DNA of 64,000 nt from Actinernus sp. WN-2022 (GCA_030867875.1 JAOWCC010000577.1:73031012-73095011), one strand, 5' to 3'. Shown: positions 11,440-24,061, numbered from the stretch's first letter. Notes: a model not told the origin generated them from the sequence alone. A program made the numbers and translations.

Positions 11440-12305
11440 GAAACGTCTATCTTAATCGACTATTATTATACATGTATATTTGATTTATTCTTTTAATTTC
11501 ATGAAGTCCAGTGTCAAAAGTTCTTGAAGCTATTTCTTGCCATGAAAGTTTCTACGTCGACGTGATTTTATTTTGTCTGTTTCTGTGTTAACCTTTCGTT
11601 TGCTTTGCCTCACATCTGAAGGTCAAAAGCGTTTTCAGCAACAAAGTGCGAGTAATCTATAATCAATATCAACAGAAGATAACTGCTCTATTGAATTGTG
11701 TCGGCACAAAGGCATGCTTTAATGTTTCCTCCTTCACTTTGCCCTGGTGTTCAACCGGACCGTTTGCCCATCGCTTGTTTAATCTCTGTGATAAATTTCT
11801 CATTTTGTATCAGTTGATAGTTTTAGATACGACCCACGCCGTCGAGATGAGCTTGGCCGTGAAAGGCAGTCAAGCGAAATACAATACAACTGGAGGCTAA
11901 TGGTAAAGAAAATTGATAAAAGAATCACAACAAACAATGCTCGCTGTTTTTATAGTTGAGCGTTAATTATCGAGATATGTCATACTGCTCTCTATTCACT
12001 CGTGACAACATGGGTCCTAGTACCTCACAAAGAGAAGCCACCAAAGTAATCTATAGTCGTTTAAATCAAGAGAAGAGAAATGCTCTCAGTTTAAAATATA
12101 CTCTAGATCTACTCTTTACTTAAACTATGCGAAGATAATTTACAGTGAATTACTAGGGTTGGCTTACATGAAATAAAATTACTGTGTTATTTACAACTTA
12201 GTGTAAGTGACCGTTACAAGTCATTACCGTTGGTGGAGTATATCGTAGGCGATGCATGGTGGTGAGGGATTCCGCACCTGTAGTGACGTAGTCATGCAGC
12301 TTAAT
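11440..12305 (-). repeat. Right arm of the long inverted repeat
   Basis: Partner of 6,470-7,200, inverted. TTTCTTGCCATGAAAGTTTC near 11,540, AAAAGAATCACAAC near 11,918, and GTAGTGACGTAGTCATGCAG near 12,285 are the clearest matching blocks. No gene lies in it. Confidence 0.55.
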
Positions 12306-12839
12306 TTATTCTATTGTGGATTACGTATGTACTCTTGAATTATCTTTTGCATTCTTTGTGTGCCTAATGGCCTAACCTAAAGAGTAAAGAGCTTTCAACT
12401 CGTAGAAAAACGTAAAAGGTCCTGCTCAGAGCCAAAATTTCCAATGGGTCATGGTATTTGATAAACCCTTCCCTCTCAAATTGAGGAGCCCAAAAGGAAT
12501 AGTTAGCAAGATACTAGGAAAAAGGAAACAAAACTTGTTGGAATCCTTGCATAAACTGATCAGACTTGAGCTTCTGTAGTGAAAGCTGTAGCCAAGAGCA
12601 AGGGGCCATCAGGTTATAATAAACCCTTCGAGGCGATATCGTTCCTTCGCGCTTCGCCTTCACCTCTTAGTAGACGTGGGTATCGTGACTTTCATGTTTC
12701 AATCGACTATAGCGCTATTTCAGCTCTAGGCATGATACACCCACACTCAGAAAGAGCTTTAGTTAACAAGACCCTGTCTTTGCTGTTATCAATAAAGGTT
12801 GTGAAAAACACAGACTTTTGTTATATGATAAATGATAAT
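12306..12839. other. Non-coding stretch
   Basis: Nothing is coded here. A segment around 12,610-12,690 is an inverted relative of 7,228-7,305 (GAACGATATCG with GAAAGTCACGATA), out of order with the long inverted repeat. Confidence 0.35.
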
Positions 12840-13440
12840 TTTTTAATTCATTATTAAAGTGATCTTACTAAAGCCGTGAAAAGTATCTAATAATCAGCAT
12901 CTAGCAAACAACATGAAACAGAAGAAAACAGTGACAATTGAACTAGCATCTCTGGTTTGTGAAATTACTCTATGAAATAAAACATCTTACAGTGACATCA
13001 TAAAAACAACGAAAAAGGCAGGTGAAAACGAGAAAACATTGCTGCGGGAACATTTGCGAATGTCAGTGTTACTGCGGTTAGCACTCGGGAAATATTTGTT
13101 GCGGAAGCAACATTTTTCGAGCGCGGGAAAACGAGTACCCTGGTTCCAGAGGTTCCTTTTTCCCGCCAACGCACCGATCGGCGAGGCCGCGATAGCTTAA
13201 CCGCTCGGTCGACACTCTGTGTGTCGCCGGGAAAAATTAACCTCTGGAACCGAGGGTAGCAAATGTGAAAACATTTTGGAAAACACAAATTCACAAATGT
13301 TTCCGCAACAATGTTTCCTTCTTTCCATGCACGGCCTATGTATGGGTCCAACTTTCAGTCCGCTTCCGTGTTTGTTGTGGGTTTTTTTGTGAAAGAAAAT
13401 CAGAACAGAAATAAGCTAGGAAACAAAATATTCACGTTTT
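12840..13440 (+). repeat. Repeat X, copy 2 (carries a small MITE)
   Basis: Direct-orientation relative of 7,440-7,834 plus 11,020-11,095. It is not interrupted by Penelope but does contain a 123-bp MITE at 13,136-13,258. Rich in GGAAACATTTG-like phrases. No coding content. Confidence 0.5.
13136..13258. mobile_element. Small MITE with 19-bp inverted ends
   Basis: The left end TACCCTGGTTCCAGAGGTT and the right end AACCTCTGGAACCGAGGGTA are inverted copies. Length 123 bp, no coding. A relative of this family's end (AACCTCTGGTTCCTAGGGTA) lies near 21,886-21,905. Confidence 0.6.
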
Positions 13441-13489
13441 TATTTTCAAAACACGGTACCTGAAACAACCATAGGGGCTGATCAAAGTC

Positions 13490-13720
13490 AGGATCCGGCT
13501 AATCCACAGATCGAATTGGAATTTAGCGTGTTGGTTTTTGTGGAGGGAGGAAAACCGGAGAACCAGGAGAAAAACCCTCCAAGCAAGGGCAAGAAACCAA
13601 CAACTCAACTCACATATGGCGCCGCGATCGTGATTCGAACCTGGATCACAGAGGTGAGAAGCCAAGCGCTTAACCACTCTGCCACCCCGACTCACAAAGT
13701 TCCGGCTCCCAAAACCTTCA
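13490..13720 (-). repeat. tRNA-derived SINE
   Basis: On the minus strand a Ser/Leu-type tRNA-like head is visible: GGCAGAGTGGTTAAGCGC (A-box region) and AGGTTCGAATCACG (B-box), followed by an unrelated GC-rich body down to about 13,490. This order is typical of SINEs. Confidence 0.6.
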
Positions 13721-13856
13721 AAGTAACACTTGTATTTAACACAGGTTAGCGCAAACTGAGGTAAATTGACTACTATCAAATGTAGCAATACACAAACAGT
13801 TGATAAAAGCGTCAAACATACAAACTGAAAATAGGAAATCCCATGAAATTTGAAGT

Positions 13857-14888
13857 CTATGTTTCTTGAATCCCATTCATTTTCTTGAGACTAGCCGATT
13901 TCACTGAGTTTCGCCTAAAACTTCTTAATTCAAAAGACGATTTCCTGCGGGCCAGCTTTCCTTTGCGACCTATAGACACAATCCAAGCAAAGGCTCTCCT
14001 GTAGTTTTTCAAGCGCCACGAATATACAAACGGATTCATGCAAGAGTTTGACAGAATAAACAGGAACTGTAGATCGCGTGACCAGTGGATTACGTGACAG
14101 CTGCACTTGTCACACAGGTTAACCAAATATATAAATGCAATGGCTGAGAAGTAACAAGACACGAACAGTGCTAACATGATGAGAAATGTTTTCGTTATTT
14201 TCTGTTCCAGGCGAATGGCTTGTTTCTTACGCCTGTTTTCCTCGGTGCCAGCATGAAGGACATCCCATTCTCGGACTTGGTAACGGAAAATTTTATAAAT
14301 CCTTATGTATGCGAACAGTAGGACTACAAATGTTACTAATATAGCGGTATTGGCGAATAGAAATGCGTACTGAATGTATCCTACGTAGAAATACAGAAAT
14401 GGAAATCCTAAAGAAACCAACCACACGATTCCACACAGAATCGCCGCCCATCCTGGGTTGAGTTTTGTTTTGTATTTAAAAGGTGATGTGATGGCAACAT
14501 AGCGATCCAGTGTTAACACGGAGAGACTAAGAATCGACGCAGTACAGGAGATAAAGAACGGCATGTGAATCGCAGGTGATCCAGCATCCAGCAGTCCAAG
14601 CCCTTCCTTTACATGATACACCACAGACAAGGGTTCTGTGACAAGACCAACTACAAGGTCAGCCATGGCTAAATTTGCCACGAAGTAGTTAAAAGGCGAG
14701 TGAAGTTCTCTGTTTGGGTCTATGAAAACAGCGAGTACAACCAGTAGATTGCCTGGAATTGTGATTAGAGCGAGGAGACTTGATATCCCCGCAGTAGTGA
14801 AGGAAAGGATGACTGGAGCGGTGATATTGGCACAGTGGTCCTCGACGAAGAAATACATCTTGATATAAATCAAAGCAAGATGATTCAA
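13857..14888 (-). CDS. Rhodopsin-family GPCR, copy 2 (single exon)
   Basis: A full seven-helix receptor of 343 codons (333 from the Met at 14,858, next to the conserved FFVEDHC). Motifs seen: TM1 GNLLVVL, TM2 NLAMADLVVG, TM3 LDRYVAI, TM6 start KTFLIMLALFVSCYF, and TM7 NSCMNPFVYSW. The tail is short and basic with several Ser (possible kinase sites). It is nearly identical to copy 1 through most helices, so the pair is a recent duplication; the C-terminal tails have diverged most. The closest groups by motif are amine, adenosine or orphan cnidarian receptors; the ligand is unknown. Confidence 0.85.
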   Translation of the reverse strand: MNHLALIYIKMYFFVEDHCANITAPVILSFTTAGISSLLALITIPGNLLVVLAVFIDPNRELHSPFNYFVANLAMADLVVGLVTEPLSVVYHVKEGLGLLDAGSPAIHMPFFISCTASILSLSVLTLDRYVAITSPFKYKTKLNPGWAAILCGIVWLVSLGFPFLYFYVGYIQYAFLFANTAILVTFVVLLFAYIRIYKIFRYQVREWDVLHAGTEENRRKKQAIRLEQKITKTFLIMLALFVSCYFSAIAFIYLVNLCDKCSCHVIHWSRDLQFLFILSNSCMNPFVYSWRLKNYRRAFAWIVSIGRKGKLARRKSSFELRSFRRNSVKSASLKKMNGIQET

Positions 14889-16387
14889 TCCGGTCTACTC
14901 AAAATCGGACGATGTGTTCTCGAGAACCAGAAGATTAAAAAAACCTTACTGAGCCTTTGGCGCCTTGGATGTACCGCAACATTTATTTCCAACTTGAATC
15001 GTCTAGTCAGTTTCGCAGTTCCTCGACAGAGCTACACAAATGGAAATATCAGTTCGCTGAACTAAGTGTGATATATTTAAAGAGAACTTTCTTCCCAAAA
15101 CTCGAACACGTCTGCGGAGGAGGCTATAGACCACAGATTCACCCTCCGATTCGATATAAAATATCACCACAGTGACGCTCAACTCTTCAAGTGTTCCACA
15201 GCAAAGCTGATCCTCAACTGGTCTAGGGAATATTCCAAATTATGTATACATAGTTGTCATCTTTGTCTTTCATAAAGCATTCACAAATACATGAAACTCT
15301 AATTCTTTCAAAATCAGCTGAATCAGTTCAGTCCTCGGGTAATGTACTTCAAGTATATGCCTTGGTTATCGTACACCAGCACACGACACTTCTGATTAAA
15401 TATTACAAAGTCCACTTTGAATCGAACATGTAATTTCTTGAGTAAATTCTTGGTTGAAGTAGATCGTATACTCACTCTTTGTTGATTTCAAAGTCTAATT
15501 CTTGAAAGAAAAGATTAAAGGATCATGGAATATATGCCGGGTTGTCTTTCTATTGCTGGAATCCGCAGGCAGAAGCTAAGGTCGCCTGATTCTTGTTGAT
15601 GTAACCTGAATGAGCTTCAGTGATGGCAGCCAAAATCTTCCAAATTACCCAAGCAAACACTGCACATCCAATCTCTCGCAACAGCACTAGCCACAAGCAC
15701 AACTTCCTTTCCAATCTGTAGTCCGTTTACGATCTTTGCGTTTTCAAGAGAGAAAAGTTAGCCATGGTAGGTAAAAATTGTGTGGAAGCGTTCACCTCCA
15801 ACTACTCGTATAGCCCTATGAAACTATGCGTGCAGTTAACCCCGGCCAGCGTTCATATAAAGAACCCCGGGGCGAATTAATTACTTAGTGATGCGGCTTT
15901 TGTTGTACTTGTCTCATTTAATCAACACTTATTGTATCTTAATTTGTGATGTCAATTCCATCTTGTCATGACTAAATCTTAAATTACCCAAGTATGACCA
16001 GCAAACTTAAATCCCTTTCATATATTTCACTGAGAATACAGTTCATATCAACTTATCGAACCAGTTTTGATTAGAATCATGGTTCATATAAAGATAAACA
16101 CGATATGCTCGCGACACAGATCCTTTATCTATCAGCAACATTTTCATTTTCAGCTTCAAGAAATACAAGGTTTTCCTAGTGTAGGAAAACACGACCCAAC
16201 TAGAGAATACTGATAAGATTTCATTGCTGTAAATCGTCATTGAATCGTGTACAACAAAACGTGTTTACATTCGTTGATCTCTGGTTTGGAGTCTTGTTTC
16301 ACCTAACCTTTAGTGTTCCACTTTTATCTACTGGCAATGTTCCATCTTTGTGATGTTGATGGGACGTGGTCAAGGGTCCGGTCTGAA
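14889..16387. other. Non-coding stretch, nothing recognised
   Basis: Upstream flank of GPCR copy 2. Only short frames without domains. No repeat structure recognised. Confidence 0.5.
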
Positions 16388-16748
16388 CACAGGCAACCCA
16401 AGCTCTAATTGTGTGTATTTGTCAGTATAATATAGGGGAACTACTAAACGGCGAAAATCACGAATTTTACTACTATCGATAGGTTAAAATCAACTGAAAT
16501 AAACGTACCTTTGCTCTATATGTTGTCTTTTGTCGTTTATTAGCGATTTGGGCCTATTTTCCTTTTCGAATCTCCTCTCCCTACCCAAATCGCTAATAAA
16601 CGACAAAAGACAACATATAGAGCAAAGGTACGTTTATTTCAGTTGATTTTAACCTATCAATAGTAGTAAATGTCGTGATTTTCGCCGTTTAGTAGTTCCC
16701 CTATATTATACTGACAAATACACACAATTAGAGCTTGGGTTGCCTGTG
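16388..16748. repeat. 361-bp foldback element
   Basis: Two nearly perfect inverted arms of about 165 bp run from ACAGGCAACCCAAGCTC to GAGCTTGGGTTGCCTGT, around a short centre near 16,555-16,583 (CCTATTTTCCTTTTCG). I see only two or three mismatches between the arms. No coding content. Confidence 0.85.
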
Positions 16749-17458
16749 GTCTGAAGTACGTGACTAACCATTTGAAATTTTAATTAGTTTCGCCGAGCAT
16801 GCAGCGCAAGGAAACGATTCCATTATATATAGTGATATGAATTGCATACTTTGTAAATTTCGGGAGAGCTCAAACGAGATTTAACCCTGCGAGCGGTGAA
16901 CAGAGGTTTATATATTTTTCCCGCCTCTCAGCCTCTCAACCTCTCATCGTCCGACCGACCCATTTTTGTGGCTTTTTGTAAAAATAAAAATTGGGGGTAG
17001 GGGTGAGGGTGAAGAAACCCTAGAGAAAAGAAGACTCAGGAATTGTCTACTGCCTTTATTTGTAATTCCCTGTTTGTAGCGTATACGGACGACAACATCG
17101 ATGGTTTCGTTGTCCATGTTGGTTTGTAACCTCGCCTGTGCAACCACGCCTTATTAGTTCCAGTCTCTCCGCGCATTTTTTTTTTTATTTTTTTCTCACC
17201 CGACCGACCGACCCAATTTTTGAAAACCCACCAATGAGAAACGGGAAAAATTTTGGGATGGCCTTATTCTCTGCCTCCGAAAGACAAATGCCTTTCATTA
17301 CATGCGCAGGGCTGACAATGAGCTCCAAACCAAGGACCGAGGAGCAGGAAACAAAAGCCTCACCCCAGAAAAAAAATCGCCGTACAAAGGAGAGTACAAG
17401 TAACGAGTCGTTATGAAGTGAGACAGGTTACCGATCTAAATGACCTAGAAATTACTGA
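16749..17458. other. Non-coding stretch
   Basis: Contains two similar phrases, CCGACCGACC followed by a run of T or A, near 16,950 and 17,203, suggesting diverged inverted copies of a small repeat. No gene recognised. Confidence 0.35.
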
Positions 17459-17915
17459 GCAAGTTGCATGGCACTACCCAACACACGCTACGACGTAGCT
17501 AGCGTCTAACACGCATGCTCACATCTTATTACCCGTGGAGTGGAAGCCATGTACTGCTGTTTCGTCCTTGTTAGGGCCGTATTAGCATGGCTTGCTCCCA
17601 ACACCTTCAGCCTCACTAAAGATCATAGGCATCAAAATCTGGTTACTCCAAGGGCGAGCTCAAAGGTGCTTTAAACCCCAGCCACAACGCTAACACGTGT
17701 GGGATCTGGAGATGTGAGCAAGCGCTATAGCGATGTGGATCTCTCCGAAGAGGATCTGGTAGTGCAAAATGGAAAAGGCACGGCCAAATCCAAAATTATA
17801 ACCCAAGCAAGTTGCATGGCACTACCCAACACACGTTACGACGTAGCGTGACTCTGGTTTGGCGTGCTAACAGACGCGCGCGTGGGGACTGGGCTGACTA
17901 AAGCCACAATTACTC
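17459..17915 (+). repeat. Dispersed repeat R1, copy 1
   Basis: About 400 bp of this segment recurs at 31,792-32,197 in the same orientation with only a few differences. In this copy the phrase GCAAGTTGCATGGCACTACC occurs at both ends (near 17,459 and 17,805), so one full unit plus part of a second are present. No reading frame or RNA family recognised. Confidence 0.7.
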
Positions 17916-19001
17916 AAATTATATTCGGATAAAACAATATTTATAAAAACAATGTAGCCGAGTTTTGATTTGACGACCTTTTCATTTCAACATTGATCTT
18001 TTCATATCAACATACATGTACATGTAGTTTATCAGTTGCAATTTGTTTTGTTGCCTAAGAGCATGCAGGTGTATCAGTGTGTGTTCAGCGAAATCAAATC
18101 ACAACAAATTTAGGTGGCGGTCAATACAATATATATAGAGGTTATTGACCAAGTGTGAGGTCAAGATGGGGGGATAATTTTTAAACGCAAAACTGAAATG
18201 AACGAGACCAATATTCCCCGATCTTGACCGAACAAGTTTGGTCACTAAGGTTTATATTATCTAGAGACATAAATGTGCACATTTGTGGAAAAGTTGAAAG
18301 TTGAAAACAGGCAAGTTGAAATCACTCGAGTGGCACCACTCGAGTGGCACACACACATTTTGCAGAAGCACACTGCAAAACTTGACAAAAAGAGCTGTAG
18401 AAGTGTACAAACAAACTTGTAAGTATTAATTAGGCAGTAACTGAAATACTCATAACTTATAAGCCAATTACCAAATGTAAATGCTGAATTTCTTAGCTCA
18501 TGATCATACGATAAAAAACCTGCTTTATTTGATGAATTGACTGTGTGCTAAAAGTTTACGTTACTCGTTTCCGTAATAAGTTTAGTTCTTTGTACCACGA
18601 TTGTAGTAGCGTTGTAAGGTAGCCAAACGTATATTTATTTTTATTTTTTTACTCACAGCCATGTCAGCTTCTGTGTATTTCAGTGACAGCTAGAGTCCGG
18701 TTTCAGTCGTTTTTGCAGTTGTTTTCATCGAACTTGCGAGAGCCGGAAAAACTGCATTAATCGCTCTAAAAAGTTGAATTTTAGCTGAAAAACAAAAAAG
18801 CAGAAATAGTTTTAAATTAGTATTTGCCTTCGTGTAACAAATTGTTTAGTTTCTTTCAAAATGTACGGGTTTTATCCGCTATTTCTTTACGAAGAGTTGT
18901 GAGCGAATAGTCAGTTTCGTATTCGAAAATTACCGCTGAATGCAATGACTACAGACGCATGTACGCAGGGTTAGCCTCATTCTGAAGTTAAACATTCTTA
19001 A
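17916..19001. other. Non-coding stretch
   Basis: Nothing recognised apart from the TTAA at 18,998-19,001 that flanks the next element. Confidence 0.5.
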
Positions 19002-21062
19002 GAGCGACTGTCCACTAATATCGAGCAAACCGCGGCAAAAGATGAAAAAAAAAAATTCTTCATATTTCGTTCAAAGATAGGCTTTGGTCAGTTAGTAAAC
19101 GTGCTGGGATTTTTTTGTTCAAAACTTTATTTAACTTTGAGAAAAATAAAAAAAACGGTTACGGCCGGCGTGAGTCCGAGACAGCCTGAATAAGAGTGAT
19201 TTTACCGGTCTCTCTAACCTTGCCCTGTACAAACGCTAAAGGAGCTTCGCATTTTTCGAATTCGGATATTTGTTTAGAAAGTATTGATCAACTGTTTGAG
19301 TGCAATAATTAGATTATAGCTTTATTCTCAAGATCCTGAGAGCCCACTTAAATACGCTGTAGTTTGCTAATTTTAAAACCTTATTTCAGCGCACTTTTTT
19401 GAAAAATAAATTTTATATGTGGTATAATTCAGAATCCATCGAAGCTTCGTTTTTGATACAAGTTAGCATTGATCTAAAACATATATGAGAATTAGTTTGG
19501 GTTATCTTCTCAGTGCTTCACACGAGCGGTGTGAATTTCGACGAAATTACAACATGAATTTGTAAACAGTCAAGTCTTACTCTTCGACACTAGTGCAAAA
19601 TATCGAGCAGAAACCTATTGAACCAGCAGTTTTTAACAATAAACATAACTTAAAAGAGTTGAATGAACTTACCTTTTAAACCCATTGCTAGAAAATCGAT
19701 TGTTACAAAATTGTCTTCCTTCTAAGTTGCCCTCTTCAATTGTTGTAATCCAAGGTCACAATTACCAATTAACTGTTCGGCGGGTCAGCTTCCAGACATG
19801 ATGGAATAATAACGATTCTTGCATTAATCGAATGGCTTTTGACCGCTTAATACAGGAAATGCATTAAAAACATACCTAGCTGCAAAAAATCCACTGTTTC
19901 GATTGCATTTCGTGTTTTTGTAGGCAGCAGTTACAAGAGCGGATCTAGCTTTATGCATGTCACGCGCTCTGGTGTGTGCGTGGTTATGTCACGCGCTCTA
20001 GTTGGAGAGGGTGGGAGGGAAGGAAGGGAGAGAGATGAAATAAATGGGGGGGGGGAGGGATTTTTAACAAACCCCAGTGGGAAAAAAATCACAGGGGAGC
20101 ATTATCAAATTATTTATCCAGCTTATATCTCATTCGAGCTTTTCCTAATAGTATTGCATACGCGCGCCTTCTGTACAGTTGAGGCTGGCTGTACTTCTGA
20201 TATGAATGGTAAACCATTTTTTTTACTGAGATTCCACCAACTATATCCATATATATCCATATACCATATCATTGCCTTTTCACAATATTTGGATTTTTCG
20301 TGAACAAGACATTTTGTGCCACCATACGCATGGTTTAAAGCCGGTGGGGGGGGGGGGGGGGGGGGGGGGTACTCCCATATATGGACTATACGGGGATGAT
20401 CCGCTGGACACGGTATGGTTTTTCGAGTTTCTGATCTTAGACAGGGTATCCATTTTCACATCGACAGATCTTGAACAGGGTATGGTATTTATCTATAGTG
20501 CCGTTATTCAGTCTAGTGCTTGATGAAGACTTATTTAGTTATGACACCATTATACAAGATCACAATAAACACTGACATCCAAGTATAGATAATTTGTTAT
20601 TTGTCTTATAGAGGGAAAATGTTAACACTTTGTCTTAAACAGGGTATGGAAAATTATTATTTTTTGTCTTAAACAGGGTAAGGGTTTCAGAGCCCCAGCG
20701 GCACACCCCTACCCAACTTTGGGTAGAGTACGCCACCCCCCCCCCCCCCCCCCCCCCCCCGGGTTTAAAGTCGGCATTGTGAAAATTTGGGTATTTGGTA
20801 ATTTTGGATATTTGGTGAAATCAGAATATTTCAGTGCAATCGGTAAATATGGTAATGGTGAACCATTCATATCCAAATTTGGTACGGCGCAAAATAAATA
20901 AGAAACATAACAAATAACATCCAACGTGTCCAAATGGGTTGCTTAATGCCCTCGTCCGGGATACCATAGAGGCCAGCTTTTCCCCCGCTCCACGGGTTGG
21001 GTGTAGTCATGTAATGTGTGCATAACGTGAAAACTAGCAGTGTGAATGAAGAGCCGTGAAAA
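19002..21062 (+). repeat. Left inverted arm of the TTAA element, split by insert S
   Basis: Matches the reverse complement of 24,534-25,958. The left arm is 2,061 bp against 1,425 bp on the right; the excess is accounted for by insert S at 20,217-20,845, which has no counterpart in the right arm. Clear anchor blocks include GGTGTGAATTTCGACGAAAT (near 19,530) and GGGATACCATAGAGG (near 20,959). Confidence 0.75.
20217..20845 (+). repeat. Insert S with long G and C runs
   Basis: Bordered by AATGGTAAACCATT on the left and AATGGTGAACCATT on the right. The right arm of the host element has a single copy here, so S was inserted with a target duplication. It has a G-run of about 25 near 20,345 and a C-run of about 24 near 20,738, and several CAGGGTATGG-like phrases. 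An inverted copy lies at 21,139-21,740. No coding domain; short frames in it are spurious. Confidence 0.65.
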
Positions 21063-21138
21063 GAGCCTCTTGCTAGTTCATTCGCGAGAACACAAGCTTT
21101 TGTTAGATAGATTATAGTTAGATACAGCCCCTGATACA

Positions 21139-21740
21139 GCCGATTGCACTGAAATATTCTGATTTCACCAAATATCCAAAATTACCAAATACCCAAATTT
21201 TCACAATGCCGACTTTAAACCCGGGGGGGGGGGCGTACTCTACCCAAAGTTGGGTAGGGGTGTGCCGCTGGGGCTCTGAAACCCTTACCCTGTTTAAGAC
21301 AAAAAAAATCAACTTTCCATACCCTGTTTAAGACAAAGTGTTAAAATTTTCCCTCTATAAGACAAATAACAAATTATCTATACTTGGATGTCAGTGTTTA
21401 TTGTGATCTTGTATAATGGTGTCATAACTAAATAAGTCTTCATCAAGCACTAGACTGAATAACGGCACTAGATAAATACCATACCCTGTTCAAGATCTGT
21501 CGATGTGAAAATGGATACCCTGTCTAAGATCAGAAACTCGAAAAACCATACCGTGTCCAGCGGATCATCCCCGTATAGTCCATATATGGGAGTACCCCCC
21601 CCCCCCCCCCCCGGCTTTAAACCATGCGTATGGTGGCACAAAATTTCTTGTTCACGAAAAATCCAAATATTGTGAAAAGGCAATGATATGGTATATGGAT
21701 ATATATGGATATAGTTGGTGGAATCTCAGTAAAAAAAATA
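21139..21740 (-). repeat. Inverted copy of insert S
   Basis: Reverse-complement copy of 20,217-20,845 with shorter homopolymer runs (C-run near 21,595, G-run near 21,223). Together the two form a large imperfect palindrome with a 290-bp centre. Confidence 0.75.
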
Positions 21741-22557
21741 GTAACAGAAAGCAAGGCCGTGAAAACGAGTCGGAAAGTTGAAATCTGACTCTGGCATTTT
21801 TCATTGATTTTGTATATACTTGGGGAAGGGGTACCCTGCTAAGCTCGCTTCGCGCCTAAAACTAGAGAGTGCGCGAGAAGTTAGAACCTCTGGTTCCTAG
21901 GGTAGGTTCCTCGACTTTTGTTGTCATTATCCGTCATCGATCATCATCATGTTTTTTTATTTATTTATTTTTATTTGGGGGGGGGAGGGGAGGAGGGGTT
22001 ATTGGACAATTTTGGATTTTTCCTCTTACTCATTGTCAGATTACATAAGAAATATTAAAACTCGATAAGATGTAACTACTGTTCTACTGCTTATGAAATA
22101 TTTCTATTTTTTCTGATTATCGACTTTACAACTGACTTTAGATAGTATCTGAGACGAGCATACAATTTTTTGAATCAGACTGTGACATCTTTTCCCGATG
22201 GAACCTGTACATTTGTGTTTTTTACAGGTATCTGATACTAACCAGCTAATTGTGCACAGTACGAGTTTACAACAAAACATCCAGCCTTCGTTAGCTCTCG
22301 AGGCAATAATTCAAAGATTCGAGCCAATCAAATTCGATGGCTCCGATGGAAGTCGTTGCACTGTGAAATATCTAAATCAGACGGTCTTCGTATACATTTT
22401 ATACTGACCAGAAAAAGAGTGGCCAAGCTGGAATTAATACGATAGATAAAATACACGAACTTCAGGAAAGCACCTGGGCTACGTAAATGTTGCTGTGCCT
22501 TTTATAGAGACCCATCGCTTTATTTGAACACAATGCTGACAACTATATTTACCTCTT

Positions 22558-22655
22558 ATTAACCTCGTTTGCTCGGTCCGTACCGTACGTCATGGACCAA
22601 GGTTTTCCCCTTTTTATGGCCCAAGCGCGAAGCGCGCCGAGCAAACGAGGTTAAT
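22558..22655. mobile_element. 98-bp MITE with 19-bp inverted ends
   Basis: ATTAACCTCGTTTGCTCGG at the left end and its reverse complement at the right end. Centre is GC-rich. No coding content. Confidence 0.7.
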
Positions 22656-23303
22656 AACATTTTTATTATATAGTTTCTTCATTTTCTTTGAGACCGGAAG
22701 TGGGAAGAAGGTCCGTACGCGAAGTTATGGACCGCAAATTTAGCAATCATAACTCGCGACTTAGCTATATAATGATTTGCTTCAGTTTGCTTCAACAGCC
22801 GGTGGGAGTCTGACTGCCACACAAATAACAATTTAGTATATCACATTAGCCAGTTAGCTACACTATTAGCAAGTGCGCGCAAATGATCAGGGCAAGGGCG
22901 ATGACACCCTCGACTTCCCATCCGGCTTGCTCTGACACACCGCGCACTTACTAACACACTCCGCCAACTTAGCAGCGACAAAGAACGAGTCTTCAATTTC
23001 GAACGCGATTGAGTATATATTGTGTTTTGTATAGTCGAGCATGATTAGTCATATTCGATCATGAGAAAAGGTAATGTCTTCGCAAAACATCAAATTTCAA
23101 ACCACAAATGGTTAGACCTTTTTGTCCTCTCGGATAAAGATGATAAATTGTAGGTCTATCCGTGAATGATCATGAAGAGCCACCTTATAACATTGCCACT
23201 TATCAATCTGATATTATTGTCATCGTTGTCATTATTGTTGTTGCTATTGTTAATCTGTTTTATTTTTAAACGTTAGACAAGTTGTCTCACGAGCGCGCAG
23301 TTG

Positions 23304-23570
23304 GGGCCTTGGTAGCCTGCTTGTAGGCTCTGGTTGATTTGGAGTCCCTGTGGTGGGAGAAAGGAGGGAGAAGGGGGAGAAAGAGAAAGGAGAGCCTGCG
23401 ACAAGACCCTGTGGACGAACGAGAATTTCAAAAACACAGGATCTTGTCGCAGACTCTACTTTCCCCCTCCTCTTTCTATTTCTCCCCCTTACCCCTCCTC
23501 TCTCCCACCACAAGAACCCCAAACAACCAATAGCCCCAAATCAACCAGAGCCTGCAAGCAGGCTAGGGCC
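23304..23570. repeat. 267-bp foldback
   Basis: TAGCCTGCTTGTAGGCTCTG near 23,313 and CAGAGCCTGCAAGCAGGCTA near 23,546 form the outer arms; the interior is a purine-rich then pyrimidine-rich pair. The open frames across it reflect biased composition, not genes. Confidence 0.65.
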
Positions 23571-23984
23571 TTGGCCGAATGGCATCAAATTAGGCAAAAA
23601 GCCTTTATTTACTGTCTGGCACTTGTTGCAGTTTGTATCGTTGGGAGGATTCCAGATTTCATTGACGACAAACATAATCATGTAAATAGCCTAAACGAGG
23701 AGTAAAGGGAGGGGTGTTTGGTAAAGACTAAGAGGAGAAAAGAGGGACCCCGTCTCCTCCTCTTATGCCGCTTCGCAGACTTCTAGTCTGATGCTTTTAT
23801 TTAGTGCACGATAACTCGGTTGTGAACGAAGCTGGCTTGCTTTTCGCCTATTTTTGCAAAATTCAACAGCTGTTATGGGGTTATTTAAAAAAACGTTGGG
23901 TTAGCGGCACTTTAAGCCCAACACCTTTCGCCGCTAGCTAATTAGCGAAAAGTTGTTGATTTCGCTTTTGACCGTGAAAAGTTA

Positions 23985-24061
23985 TTTATGCAGATCAACT
24001 AGATCGATAGATCGACGATCCACGTTTATGCAGATCAACTAGATCGATAGATCGACGATCC
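23985..24061 (+). repeat. Tandem pair of 37-bp repeats
   Basis: Two copies with a 40-bp period, starting at 23,985 and 24,025, each containing the nested palindromic phrase AGATCGATAGATCGACGATC. Confidence 0.8.

Noticed and set aside
13432..13815. 127-codon minus-strand frame
   Set aside because: Runs through a tRNA-derived SINE; no protein similarity recognised.
16944..17416. Short frames on both strands next to a T-rich tract
   Set aside because: Low complexity and in repeat-like DNA.
20709..20933. Frames with poly-Gly or poly-Pro
   Set aside because: Produced by translating the G/C homopolymer runs in insert S.
23334..23705. 123- and 111-codon frames
   Set aside because: They cross a purine/pyrimidine-rich foldback in alternative frames; composition effect.
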